The notes under the pieces: model-generated
The model's input: only the letters and a program-made list of their open reading frames with translations
The model's database searches: none
Told to the model about the DNA's origin: nothing
Part shown: positions 23,504 through 33,345 of the stretch, one piece after another
Numbering within the stretch: position 1 is the stretch's first letter
How the letters are laid out: every line of letters begins with the position of its first letter
Program-made: the position numbers and the translations under genes
Assembly: GCA_033032175.1 (NCBI GenBank)
Contig: CM065311.1
Coordinates: forward strand, 6,255,190 to 6,319,189
Length of the DNA: 64,000 nucleotides
Source of the DNA: Saturnia japonica
Lineage: Eukaryota; Arthropoda; Insecta; Lepidoptera; Saturniidae
Reading direction: 5' to 3'

Positions 23504-23905
23504 ATTTGCAAGCCCTACTTAAGACAGAATCTAGACTCATCAGTAAAGAGTACGTATCCCCAAGCGTCATCATCCCAATTTCGGTGCGAACAAGAAAGTT
23601 GGACCGATCTACTTGATGTCCTGCGATGTGCAAAGGGCCTCTGGCTGGCAAGTACGTCCCTATACTAGCCGCCTTAAGTCTTCATCTAATCGTTTTGGTA
23701 CTAACTGTCACTTGTCAAACTTCCTGCCGCTTTTTTCGTACCTCTGAAGAAGTCGAAGTGCGTTTTCTTAGGACACTGCTTACAATAAATCTGTTGTCCC
23801 TCTCTGTTGTTACTCTTTTGCGACCTTGTACTTTATGTCTTGTATATTCTCCAGTCTGCTGGTATCGTTTAACATTGTGAACTTGTAATATTTGAGCCAC
23901 TTTAA
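23504..23905 (-). pseudogene. Tc1-like transposase fragment (N-terminal half)
   Basis: On the minus strand, 23900-23715 reads a Tc1 DNA-binding domain: RYQQTGEYTRHKVQGRKRVT and then DNRFIVSSVLRKRTSTSSEV. After a frame break the sequence continues to PARGPL-like and FTDESRFCLK residues (about 23530-23560), the first catalytic Asp block, and then ends. The fragment has no second or third catalytic residue. It is a different Tc1 lineage from the relic at 52.7 kb. It lies just after a decayed LINE RT on the opposite strand. Confidence 0.75.
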
Positions 23906-24810
23906 ATAAACAAAAATGTTAAATTTGTTAAAACCTGCAGATTTTATACACTGCTATCAAAGAAATTAACATATAGCCAAAACTACAAATGAAAGTTGTA
24001 AGTAAAATTCTATACAAAATATTCTGTTTTCAAATTATATATAATAATAATACCTACTGGTGTACATATATGGCCAGTATGAAATAAGAAATTATTTTGC
24101 GTTCCTCTAAATATACAATAACTGAATTCAAATTAGGTATCAGGTTCTTCGAGTTCATTAAATGCTATTCTATTTTCACATTAATTGGTGATAACTATTC
24201 GTGAAAGAATAAAAAAACGATTTTTAAGCGATGGATTTTTTATACGTCCACGCTATAAAAAAAATTTTACAATGGTGAAAACCTACAACTAAAAAAATAA
24301 ACAATTACGAGCAACCAGCACAGTAGCAAATGAAATAATGTTCAAATTAAAGGTTCTATACTAAACAAATAAATTTAATTTTAAGCTCTCTAAATGTTTC
24401 TCTGTTCTTACTTATAAAGTACTTACTTACACATAGGTGTTTATTAGAAACACTTGGAGATGTGACAAATTCTTTACTTGAAACAAATGCATCTAATTTT
24501 ACCGTGTTTAGTTTACATCTACCAACAAAAGGTGTATTCCACCGCGGTTCCTTCAAGGGCATATCTTTGTTCGTTCGTTGCGTTGTATTATCAAGTCTTG
24601 TGGACACAGTTGGCTCTCATCGGCTTGTGTCATCGGTTATAATGTGCTTCCAATAATACTTTGCTATGGTCAATAAAGCTGCCTGTTACTGATAAATAAA
24701 GAGGCAAAGTATTCAGTCAGACCACACCGGTCGGCCCACCGCATTTATTTAGTTACATGATTGCATCACTGTTGATACCTATTTTAAGAAATATTGGTCT
24801 GGCATATTTT

Positions 24811-24853
24811 TAGGGTTCCGTGTCTCATAATGAAAAAACACGGAATCCTTATA
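24811..24853. repeat. Short hairpin, agggttccgtgt ... cacggaatcctta
   Basis: Two 12-base arms with one mismatch flank a 13-base spacer. The word gggttccgt is common in lepidopteran repeats, so this is probably a repeat fragment and not a terminator. Confidence 0.45.
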
Positions 24854-26061
24854 GAATCACTTCGTATATTATTGTCACTAAACTTACATCAGCCGGTGTT
24901 AGTTTCACAACAAATAATATCATAATATTAAATATTTTAGAAAAAGATAGTGAAGTGTTCAAGAGCCTACATAGCTCGTAATAATATTCCATGTGGTTTT
25001 ACAAAAAAAAAATGTATGTTTATTTAATTTTGATAATGATATTATTTACATTTTATACTTTTCTAAACATATATTCGTATGATAGTTCATCAGAATTATT
25101 TAAATTTTGTCAAACATTTTATCAGTTCACAAAATATTTCTTGTGAATGGTAACCAGACGACTCAAGTGCTTTGAAAGTCTTATTGTATGAAGAGGATCG
25201 CCATGCTTAATTGTAGGATCAAAAGGGGTCAAGTGTGTATATTGACAAGCGCCATAGGGCCAACGTCATCGTCGAAAAGTAACCAACCTCGCTTGTATTA
25301 CACTTAATATTGAATAATTGTTCTATTTAGTTGCAAGGGACTAGATTGTTCGTGTTATTTAGAGTCGTTTTTAACCCTACACACACAACAAACACACATA
25401 CAAAGACAAGAAGTAAATCTTTATTTTGTTTTGCCCATCAAACGATTTTCTTTATGATGTGATGGAGGTGTTATATCAAGTACTAAGACGAACAGACCCA
25501 TAGTCAAATAAAGTTAAAGCTTCTAACTCAACCTAGTTAAAAAATTTGACAAAAGTTATGTATTTTTATTTTAAATATAACCTTGAAGTCTCTACTATAC
25601 CTTGAGCTACAATTATTTAATTAGGCACAAAGGAAACTGTCATGTTACAATTAAAAGAACTTATTTCACATCGGTATATCAATAATGTTTAAGTATGTAA
25701 ATGACATAATTAAGGAATTATTACGTAATAAACGCAGTATTACGTAATGATTGGTTGTCGCTGTAGCTCCAACTTGATGCCGCGCCGCGGTAACTAAAAA
25801 CCATAGCTCCTAGAATACGGCAACTTCATATCGTTTTGCGTAGTGATTATTTTAAATTATGCTTGTGTGCGTGATCAAAATGGTGTTAATTAATAGGAAA
25901 AATATATGATACAAACCAATAATCAATTATAGGTTATGAATGTAGCTTAAAATACATAAATGACGGATAACAAATTAATGGAAAATGTATCAATATACTG
26001 TGTGTATGATGTGTAGATTGCATATTAAATAAAAAACTTAATTATTATTATTAATTATTAA

Positions 26062-26157
26062 CTTACATGGTACCTAAAAACATACTCGGCGAACTGTGGG
26101 TGTACATTAGTACACCTCTGCCTAACCCTTCGAGGAATACAGGCGTGCTGGTATGTT
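26062..26157 (+). mobile_element. tRNA-derived SINE, 3' fragment (copy 3)
   Basis: Only the last 95 bp of the SINE body are present: acatactcggcgaactgtgg, then tacattagtacacctctgcc and the ctggtatgttaa end. It is a 5'-truncated copy, as expected for a retroposed element. Confidence 0.75.
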
Positions 26158-26190
26158 AATGTATTTTAGTATAGGTACATATTATATGAT

Positions 26191-26470
26191 ATTAGCTGGA
26201 ACCCGCTGCTTCGTCTGCGTATTATCGAATATAAAAAGACTGATCTCGGAACAGGAAAAACCGAAAGAAAATCAAAAATGGGTTTGTCACTATGTGTATG
26301 GGTGTCGCGATATATTACCCACCCCGCTATATTACTGCATATGCACCGGCTGATTTTGGATCACGACAAACCAAAACAAAATCATATATGGGTTTATCGA
26401 TGTGTGTATAGTATTGTAATTATATGCCAATATGAATCCAACACATTAACCGTCCCAATAAAACTTCAAA
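26191..26470 (-). mobile_element. Helitron-like fragment, reverse copy of the 12.2-kb type
   Basis: Read on the minus strand this parallels 12180-12373: cccgctatattactgcatat, a caccggctgat block and gcttcgtctgcgtatt all recur. It lies close to the SINE fragment at 26062-26157. Confidence 0.6.
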
Positions 26471-26489
26471 AATAATTAAAATCGTCCCT

Positions 26490-26795
26490 TTGTTCTGGCT
26501 ACGTCATGGTTTTTTGAAAAACGTGAAACCCCTTTTGTTTCTTATCAAAAGCATAAATATGAATTTTCATATCCCTAATTTGAGACCTGATGGGTTCTTC
26601 ATACATACTTTCATCTCCTATTTCATCCCTTCAAATTATATTTTCGCGGCAAAGGGTAGCCTATGTCCTTCTTCAAGGTCCAATATATCTCTATACCAAA
26701 ATTCAGTAAAATTTGTTCAGCGGTTTAGGCGTGAAAGCGTAACAGACAGACAGAGTTACTTTCGCATTTATCATATTAGTATGATAGTATGGATT
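26490..26795 (-). mobile_element. Helitron/LINE-like interspersed repeat, minus strand
   Basis: It includes the aacagacagacagag run and the inverted aaaccgctgaacaaatttta block typical of lepidopteran non-autonomous repeats. Its minus-strand start is near 26795 (catactatcatactaatatg). It carries a 115-codon + strand frame that I regard as chance. Confidence 0.45.
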
Positions 26796-26954
26796 TTATG
26801 GAAAATAGAAAGAAGTGCCCTACATTCTACAATATAAATGCACGTTATTTCTTAATGATTTCTTATCATTAAGCAAGAATGATAACTGAAAATAAAATTT
26901 AATCGGGTTTCGATGATTTTTTTCTTTTACATATATCATATTTATATACATATC

Positions 26955-27300
26955 TATAAGATGAGGGTATTTATTTTTATAAGTTGAATATAAAATGCTT
27001 TGCCGTGAATGACTGACGGATCAACGCACAGCCTAAACCGCTGATCGTAGAGACCTGAAACTTGGAGGGTGTGTTCTTTGTATGACGTAGGCATCCGATA
27101 TGAAATGATTTTCCGAAATTCTACCCCTAACAGGGTGAAAAAGGGGGGCAAAATTTGCATGGGACAACGTGATTCCTTGGTCCAATCTACTTCAAATTTT
27201 GCATAAACGTTTTTTAACAGAATTGATTGAAGACGTTTATTGAAATTCATCCCCAAAAGGGGTAGATAGTTATTTTGGCGGTGATTTGCTTCGAACTTGC
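26955..27300 (-). repeat. Interspersed repeat with chance 100-codon frame
   Basis: On the minus strand, the tttcaccctgttaggggt / ggatgcctacgtcatac / agcggtttaggctgtgcgtt series is one I associate with a common moth repeat. It directly precedes Helitron-like H3. The open frame across it has no recognisable domain. Confidence 0.45.
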
Positions 27301-27368
27301 TATCAACACTTCTTAGTGCTTTTGATTTAAATTACATTTTATTTTGACACATGTTTACTAATAAGTTA

Positions 27369-27780
27369 TCTATACAATTAATAAAATTGAAGTGTCTGTT
27401 TGTAATGTCAAAATAACAGTTTTTACTAAATGCTTATGGAAGTATATAAGATAATAGCAGAAAGCCCATTTTTAAAATTTTTGTCTGTCCGTCTGTCTGT
27501 CTGTTTGTTCCGGGTAATCTCCGAAACGGTTGGACCGATTTTAACGGGACTTCCATTGATAGATAGCTAATGATATAGGGAGTAACTAAAACTGGTCATA
27601 GTGAATCAATTCGGACGCTTAAATGGCTTATGCTGAGTAAACCATAAGAAATCTAGCAAATTAATGTACTACATAATTATAGGCATTCAAAAGACCTACA
27701 AAAAATCCGTGAGAGTATACATCTATCTTCTAAGGAACATCCACAATAAGAATTTTTGTCTTTAAAATAGCCTGGAAGTA
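27369..27780 (+). mobile_element. Helitron-like element H3, 3' truncated
   Basis: It has the 5' end (A then TCTATACAATTAATAAAATT), the tctccgaaacggttggaccg block (27518-27537) and the facing block with aaccataagaaatctagc. It stops at aaaatagcctggaag without the CTAG end. A tctgtctgtctgtttg expansion lies near 27491-27506. Confidence 0.6.
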
Positions 27781-28204
27781 AATAGTAATAACGTAATTAA
27801 AATTACTTAAATAGGTATGAGAGCTAACGCCCGCCATCTTTTTGTAAATTTGACGTGGCACATCTCTTTTTGCAGCAAATAACTGAACAATTCGGCATTT
27901 TCACGGGAAGTCGATTCAGCCGCGCAATTAGATTTAATCTAGTGAACAGTCCGGTTGCAACTAGTTACATTAGACGCGTAGGACTGCGTGGACCTACACT
28001 TTGACAGAGGGGAACACCTGCGTATGGCTACTCCACTCCGGCCCGGTGGCCCATGTTGCTTGCTCTGTTTCCTACCGTATATGTCTTTATTGAATACTGA
28101 TATGTTTACTCATATTGCGCTGTAAGTTATTTTTAATCGGCAATATTCTAAGGATTTTGAGCAGCTATGTTTAGTTTTACGAAGTATATATTGTTTTAAG
28201 AATC

Positions 28205-28568
28205 GAGTCATCGATTTTGCATTTTATTATCTATCTATATTTTTTATATATATCTTATTATATTACGTGAGCAATTTGGATGAAACTTTGTATATAGATA
28301 ATCTTTTACATTCCAAGTAAACCTAGATAGGTGTTTTTTTTTTTGAAGACACCGAGCTATTTCGGTCGCCCAGATATTATAAATAATAGAGGTTTGAAGG
28401 TTTTACAAACTAAACTGCGACAATATCGTATCAGCTACGTGGAAATTATCGTATTTCCGTATAGTGGACCAAAACTATCGTACTTTACTAATTTCCTCTC
28501 CAGAGGACATATTTTTTGAATTTTCAAATCATCGTACTTAATTATCGTAAGTCGCGGGTATCAGCTAG
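28205..28568 (+). mobile_element. Helitron-like fragment ending in CTAG
   Basis: It has the tttggatgaaactttgtat, caccgagctatttcggtcgc and gtcgcgggtatcagctag (then T) blocks. The same series recurs at 29440-29702, which also ends in CTAG before T. Confidence 0.5.
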
Positions 28569-28632
28569 TTATGAAATAACAACTTTACATATTAGGATAA
28601 TATTTAGGGCACGGATCTTATATTATTATATA

Positions 28633-29420
28633 CTAGCTGTGCCCCACGGTTTCACTTCACAAAACCCTTATTGTGGCTTATGCATAAGAGATAGGTATAT
28701 GCTATCGCGGTCTTTTTTTAGATATACCATTGACCAAAATCTTTGTAGAACATTGTATCTATTTGCGTATTATTAACCACTAGCTGTGCCCCACGGTTTC
28801 ACCCGAGTTAATTTTATCCGACAAACACCGCACCGCCAACGCACCCATGTAGTCTATCATAATTGTTCTTCCCACAAGTACAAATTATTTTAATTTTTCA
28901 TTATCTCCTAAGCTATGTAGCCAAATAACATACTGCAAAGAGCAAAATTAAACTATATTTTAACTAAATTTGCTTTATGATGAAGTAACTTGTGGTGGAA
29001 GGATTAATATGCCATGTCTAAAAATAATGCTTATAAATCGCTTTTTAATTTTCAACAAATATTTGTCACAAAACACCTTATTGTGTCTTATACATATGTT
29101 TAATATATGTATGTATGTATATATGCTTTTATATATAAGAGATAGGCATATGCTATAGCTGATTTTATTTAGACATACTAAGGATCACTATTATTGTAGA
29201 ACATTGTATTTCCGTATCATTAACGATTACGCCAGCACACGCGGATGAAGGAGTTCGGGAGGGCCTCGACTTCCAACTTACGTCAATCAATATTTAAGGC
29301 TATTTGAGAGTTGTAGCCTAATTCTAATTAGCCTATACTATTCCTCGTGAGTCTGGCTATCATATAGAAAAATAATTTTTCGAATCCGACTAGTAGTTCC
29401 AGAGATTAGCGTGTTTAAAC
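28633..29420 (-). mobile_element. Helitron-like X-family, two 3' ends in tandem (copy 2)
   Basis: Two reversed 3' ends (ctagctgtgccccacggttt) lie at 28633 and 28780. The first is followed directly by the family's middle block (ttattgtggcttatgcataa), which recurs later in the second copy near 29078. The second runs on to tagttccagagattagcg (29392). Related copies are at 36010-36360 and 57521-58010. Confidence 0.55.
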
Positions 29421-29439
29421 AAACATAGAAACAAAAGTA

Positions 29440-29702
29440 AGCTTTTCTGGTTTATTATGTCTAAAAGTGAGCAATTCTTGCATATATGTAATTGGTTTCT
29501 CGGAAATGGCTCCAACGATTTGGATGAAATTTTGTATTTAGAGAATGTTTTATTTCATAAGTTTATCAGTTTAGATTTTTTCTGTAAAACACCGAGCTTA
29601 GCTCGGTCGCCCAGATGTTTATGTTTAATGTGCAAAATAGAATTGCGAAAAATCAAAAATGTATTTCAAACTTTGTCCCAAACTTTCGGTAGATAACGCT
29701 AG
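29440..29702 (+). mobile_element. Helitron-like fragment ending in CTAG (second)
   Basis: It parallels 28205-28568: tttggatgaaattttgtatt, acaccgagcttagctcggtc and a terminal gctag before T. It sits between X-family copy 2 and SINE copy 4. Confidence 0.45.
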
Positions 29703-29765
29703 TATAATAATGGGGGTTAAAGTATGAAATTGTCGTTAAATAGAAAAGATCAAACATTTTTAAAA

Positions 29766-29876
29766 TTAGCTTAGTGGACGTAAGTAAGCGCGACTGCTAT
29801 GGTCGAGGTCCAATTCCCAGGTGGAGCAAAGTGTTATTGGTTTTTTTTATAAAATTCTCAGTAGCAACTCGGATAT
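29766..29876 (+). mobile_element. tRNA-derived SINE, decayed head (copy 4)
   Basis: The segment has an A-box-like agcttagtgg at 29768-29777, a damaged B box (ggtccaattccc) near 29808-29819, and the first body block (gtagcaactcgga). The body ends early. It is older and more diverged than the other three copies. Confidence 0.6.
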
Positions 29877-30038
29877 ATAAATCCTGGAGACTGGAATCGA
29901 TGAACTCTTTAAAGTTACACTTAACCGGTTCACCGGATTTGAAAATTTTCCCCTGTCCCTTGTAGCAAACAATCCATTTCCCTAGTAGCTTCTTATCTTT
30001 CCAATTTGACGTAAACTTAGGCGTAAACCGTCATTCTA

Positions 30039-31432
30039 CAGGCTGGACCAGAAAGATTTGCGAATTTTAAAAAATAATAAAAAAAAAACTAAATACAATA
30101 CACATACACGTGTATCTTTATTTTAATTAAAATAGACATCTGGGAAATTTATTTCTTAAAAATTACGTCATTCAGGTGTGCACCATCCCGCTACAAATAT
30201 ATCCTCGAATCTGAACTTCAAATTGGTAAAAACTCGCTGACACATTACTCGAGGAATAGCTGCCATTTCTTCTCGGATATTTATCTTGAACTGGTTAATC
30301 GTGGCTGGGTTATTGGAGTAGACTCTACTTTTCCGATATCCCCACATCAAAAAGTCCGGTGGCGTTAGATCCGGACTTCTAGGCGGCCATGCAATGTCAC
30401 CTCGGCGCGATATCAATTTCCCAGCAAACAGCTCGTTTACGGCTGCCAACGAAGCATTAGATGTATGGGATGTCGCACCATCTTGTTGAAACTACAGTCA
30501 CACGATTATAGGCTTCAAATTGTTGCTGTTGCGGAAAGTAAAAATCCCTTAACATGGCTATGTATCGGTCAGAATTTACAGTGACAGTGCCTTTGTTGAT
30601 TTTCAAAGAAATAGGGTCCGATAATTCCGTGTGCTGATATGGCCGCCCAAACGGTTACTTTCGGCGAATGCAGAGGCTTTTGATGTTTTGCACGTGGGTT
30701 CTCTGCAGCCCAGTAACGGTCAATTCTGTTTATTGACATGCCCATTTAAGTAAAAATGGGCTTCGTCGGAGAACAGAATATTGTTAAAACTTTGAAAGCG
30801 TTCCAACATTGTTTCAACAAAAGCTCGTCGTAAAATTGGGTCATTTGGCAGTAATTCCTGCACAAGTTGAATTTTATACGGGTACAAATTCAAATCTTTC
30901 AACAAAATGCGACGCAAAGATGTACTGGACACCACATGCTCAGCTGATCGCTTGCGAGTCGATAGACCAGGATTACGTTGAACTGAAGCTCTAACTTGTT
31001 CAATTGTGTCTTCCGTTCTTGTTGACCTTGGGCGTCCCGTAGGCTTCTGTTTGAGAGTTGAACCAGTAGTTTCGAACTTTCTGGCCCACGATCGAATCAC
31101 ACTTTGCTTCGGATACTGATTTACGTCATGTAATACCAAACTCACGTCGAAATAAACGTCGAACAGTAGCGCACGAATCGCCATTTTTATAATAATGTTT
31201 AACGCAGAATGCACGCTGCGCTCCGGTGAAGCGATCCATCGCGACTAAATTTCCGAGAACCGAGCTTTTCATCCCCACCACCCGCGCAGCCTCTGCTCAT
31301 AAGGTTCAAACGCAAGAGTGTTATTAAAGCTATGTTCGGTGAAGCCCCTAAGGATAGGGCCCCTAAGGCTAACAGTGTAGTCAGTTAAAAAAAAGAGTGT
31401 TAATAAAATCGTACGCCTTTCTGGCCCACCTG
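30039..31432 (-). mobile_element. DD41D (rosa-type) mariner-like element, near complete
   Basis: This is a Tc1/mariner-superfamily transposon of about 1.39 kb on the minus strand. The ends pair: left CAGGCTGGACCAGAAAG and inverted right CAGGTGGGCCAGAAAGG, with TA on both flanks (30037-30038 and 31433-31434). The transposase is legible over most of its length. Between the second catalytic Asp (QQDGATSHTS) and the third (PPDFLMWGY) I count 41 residues, which is the DD41D spacing of the rosa family. The first Asp lies in FSDEAHFYLNGHVNK (about 30725-30775). The sequence is better preserved than the other DNA transposons here, which suggests a younger insertion. It still carries a Cys-to-stop change after NKQN and other frame breaks. 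Confidence 0.85.
30168..31214 (-). pseudogene. DD41D transposase pseudogene
   Basis: Read on the minus strand, 31214-30720 gives a 164-residue open piece. It has a helix-turn-helix region (SVIRSWARKFETTGSTLKQK), a GRPRSTRTED linker, SLRRILLKDLNLYPYKIQLV and the first catalytic block. A TGA replaces the expected Cys codon just after NKQN. The middle continues in the same frame (RYWAAENPRAKHQKPLHSPK, then KVTVWAAISAHGIIGPYFFE) and then shifts. The last piece (30449-30168) gives NELFAGKLISRRGDIAWPPR, the third Asp and a C-terminus ending GWCTPE. It would be about 350 residues if intact. The breaks are few, but the gene is inactive. Confidence 0.8.
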
Positions 31433-31726
31433 TATATAATATGGGTGACATTTTGATAAATAACACTTGGTTATCGTGCACAAGTGAAGTGGATTGGAAA
31501 TAATAATATGAACTATAAATTCTGAGATGCCACAAAAACTCAATAAAAAGTTCTAACAAGGGAGCCATCATTTACTTAGAAAACTGAAATCAACATAGGA
31601 CTAAGGACAATATTATTCACTCTATAATGACTATATATATAAATAATCATTTATGTTAAAATAAAATTAAACTTTTTAATTGGAAGTCAAAATATATATT
31701 GAATACATTATATATATGTATTGAGC

Positions 31727-32083
31727 TATGGAGAGGGCTATGCTTGGTGTTTCTCTACGAGATCGAATCAGAAATGAGGAGATCCGTAGACAAACTAAGG
31801 TAACCGACATAGCCAAAAGGATTAGCAAGTTGAAGTGGCAGTGGGCGGGGCACATAGTTCGGAGAACTGACGGCCGTTGGGGCAGAAAGGTTCTCGAGTG
31901 GAGACAACGCACCGGAAAGCGCAAGCGTAGGACGGCCCCCCACTAGATGGAAAGACGACATAATAAAGGTCGCTGGGAGCCGTTGGGTGCAGGCCGCACA
32001 AGATCGGTCGCTCTGGAGATCTATGGGGGAGGCCTATGTTCAGCAGTGGACGTCCTGCGGCTGAAATGATGATGATGATGATT
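31727..32083 (+). mobile_element. RTE-type LINE 3' end with ATG-repeat tail
   Basis: This is a + strand, 5'-truncated copy of an RTE-clade LINE. The C-terminal RT tail reads ERAMLGVSLRDRIRNEEIRR and then AKRISKLKWQWAGHIVRRTD. A single frameshift near 31940 moves it to GRPPTRWKDDIIKVAGSRW and a terminus ending QQWTSCG with TGA at 32062-32064. The copy ends in the short microsatellite tgatgatgatgatgatt (32067-32083), the kind of 3' tail RTE elements use in place of poly-A. Sequence decay is slight. Confidence 0.85.
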
Positions 32084-32539
32084 AGGTATGAGTCGACGGA
32101 AACGTCTCGAAGTTTTTTTTTTGTGAAACCATGTTTTTTGTCTTTATCAGTGTTGACATTTTCACCCTGTCCTTGCAGGCTTTTATTCAAGGTATGTAAA
32201 AATGCTCGAATAAGTCGGAAATAAAGGTCAGTTTTCAAAAGGAATTCCGGGTAAAAATATGTCTGTTATAGGTATTTATTTATGTATTTAGCCGATACCT
32301 TAATTATAAAAATTAAAAAAAAATGTGTTACGGATTTGATATTTTGTAACATATAAAAGTACAGGTCACAATTTTTTTTTCATACTACCCCTTATGAAAA
32401 AGGTTGAAAGTCACTGGTTTAGATTATTGATTAACAAATAGTTTAACTAACGGCCGTCACGGATATAGAGTATGCATGCGTTTTCTAGGAATAAGAGGTA
32501 CTTACCTACCTACGTGAATTAATGGTTGTGGACAGGACG

Positions 32540-32790
32540 TTTGTACCGAGCTGGGTTAGCGTTGTCGGCGACGCGGTGACGGCGGCGGCGCCTCGTGCCC
32601 CTCGTGTTTACGTCTAATTTTGGCGCGAGCGCCGTGACGCCCGCCCCCGCGCCTCCCGCGCGCTTCCCATTGAACATGCTGCACCGCGCCGCGAAGCCGC
32701 GCCACGTCGCGCCGGTACGCGTGCTGTTATTTCGGCTTATCGAAGGCGTCACGTTGACGCCACGGAATATCCTCACTTCTCTCTCGAGTA
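32540..32790. promoter_or_regulatory. Strong isolated CpG-rich block
   Basis: About 250 bp of extremely GC/CpG-rich sequence (ggcggcggcgcctcg, cgcgcttcccattg, gccgcgccacgtcgcgccgg) stands in an AT-rich region. It has a GC-box-like gggcgggcg on the minus strand. Its density equals that of the yorkie promoter block. Open frames on both strands run through it, but none has a recognisable domain. It may be an alternative promoter, an enhancer or an unrecognised first exon. Confidence 0.45.
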
Positions 32791-32889
32791 CTTGACTGTA
32801 TGCATATGAAGAAAACATCTTCGCTTTAATATAGAGTATAATGTGTTGAGAATTACCATGATATGAAATCGTTAATCTAAATATATATA

Positions 32890-33345
32890 AAGCCCCGTAC
32901 ACATGCTTGCCAAACATCCACAAATTCAAACGTGTGGATAGAGCGTTTGGCCTGGCTTGCCGCCGCGCCGATCCGAGCGAAGTCGGTATTTGATGCACAA
33001 ATCAAAGGAGCTTGTAGCAAGCGTTAGCGATGTATCCACACGTTTGCGTCTAGTTAGTATCGCTTGAGCGAAGTAAATAATCGATAAATAATTGAAAACC
33101 TGGTACGGTTTCTGTTAATTTTTAACTATCTTCGTTGATGATGATTGACTTTTCCATGTCCTATTATTTTTCTTCGTTTAATTTTGTTTCTTTTTACAAT
33201 AAAAATAAATTAAACCAAATGTTATAACCGGCACAAGTTCGACGTCCGGCAGGCTTGCTTATCCCAAATACACTAGCACACTCGCAAACGTGTGGATGGC
33301 AATGTTTGGCTTGCCTATTTTATCCAAGCGTTTGTAGAAGTTTGA
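32890..33345. repeat. MITE-like element with repeated CGTGTGGAT
   Basis: TCCACACGTTTGCG (33035-33048) is the exact inverse of CGCAAACGTGTGGA (33283-33296). Another direct CAAACGTGTGGAT lies at 32927-32939. The words gtttggcct and cttgcc recur at both ends in both orientations. It directly follows the CpG-rich block at 32.5-32.8 kb. Confidence 0.55.

Noticed and set aside
26490..26837. 115-codon + frame
   Set aside because: It lies inside a non-autonomous interspersed repeat and has no recognisable domain.
32519..32998. 159-codon minus-strand frame
   Set aside because: It runs across the CpG-rich block into a MITE-like repeat. Low-complexity Arg/Ala/Gly content with no domain.
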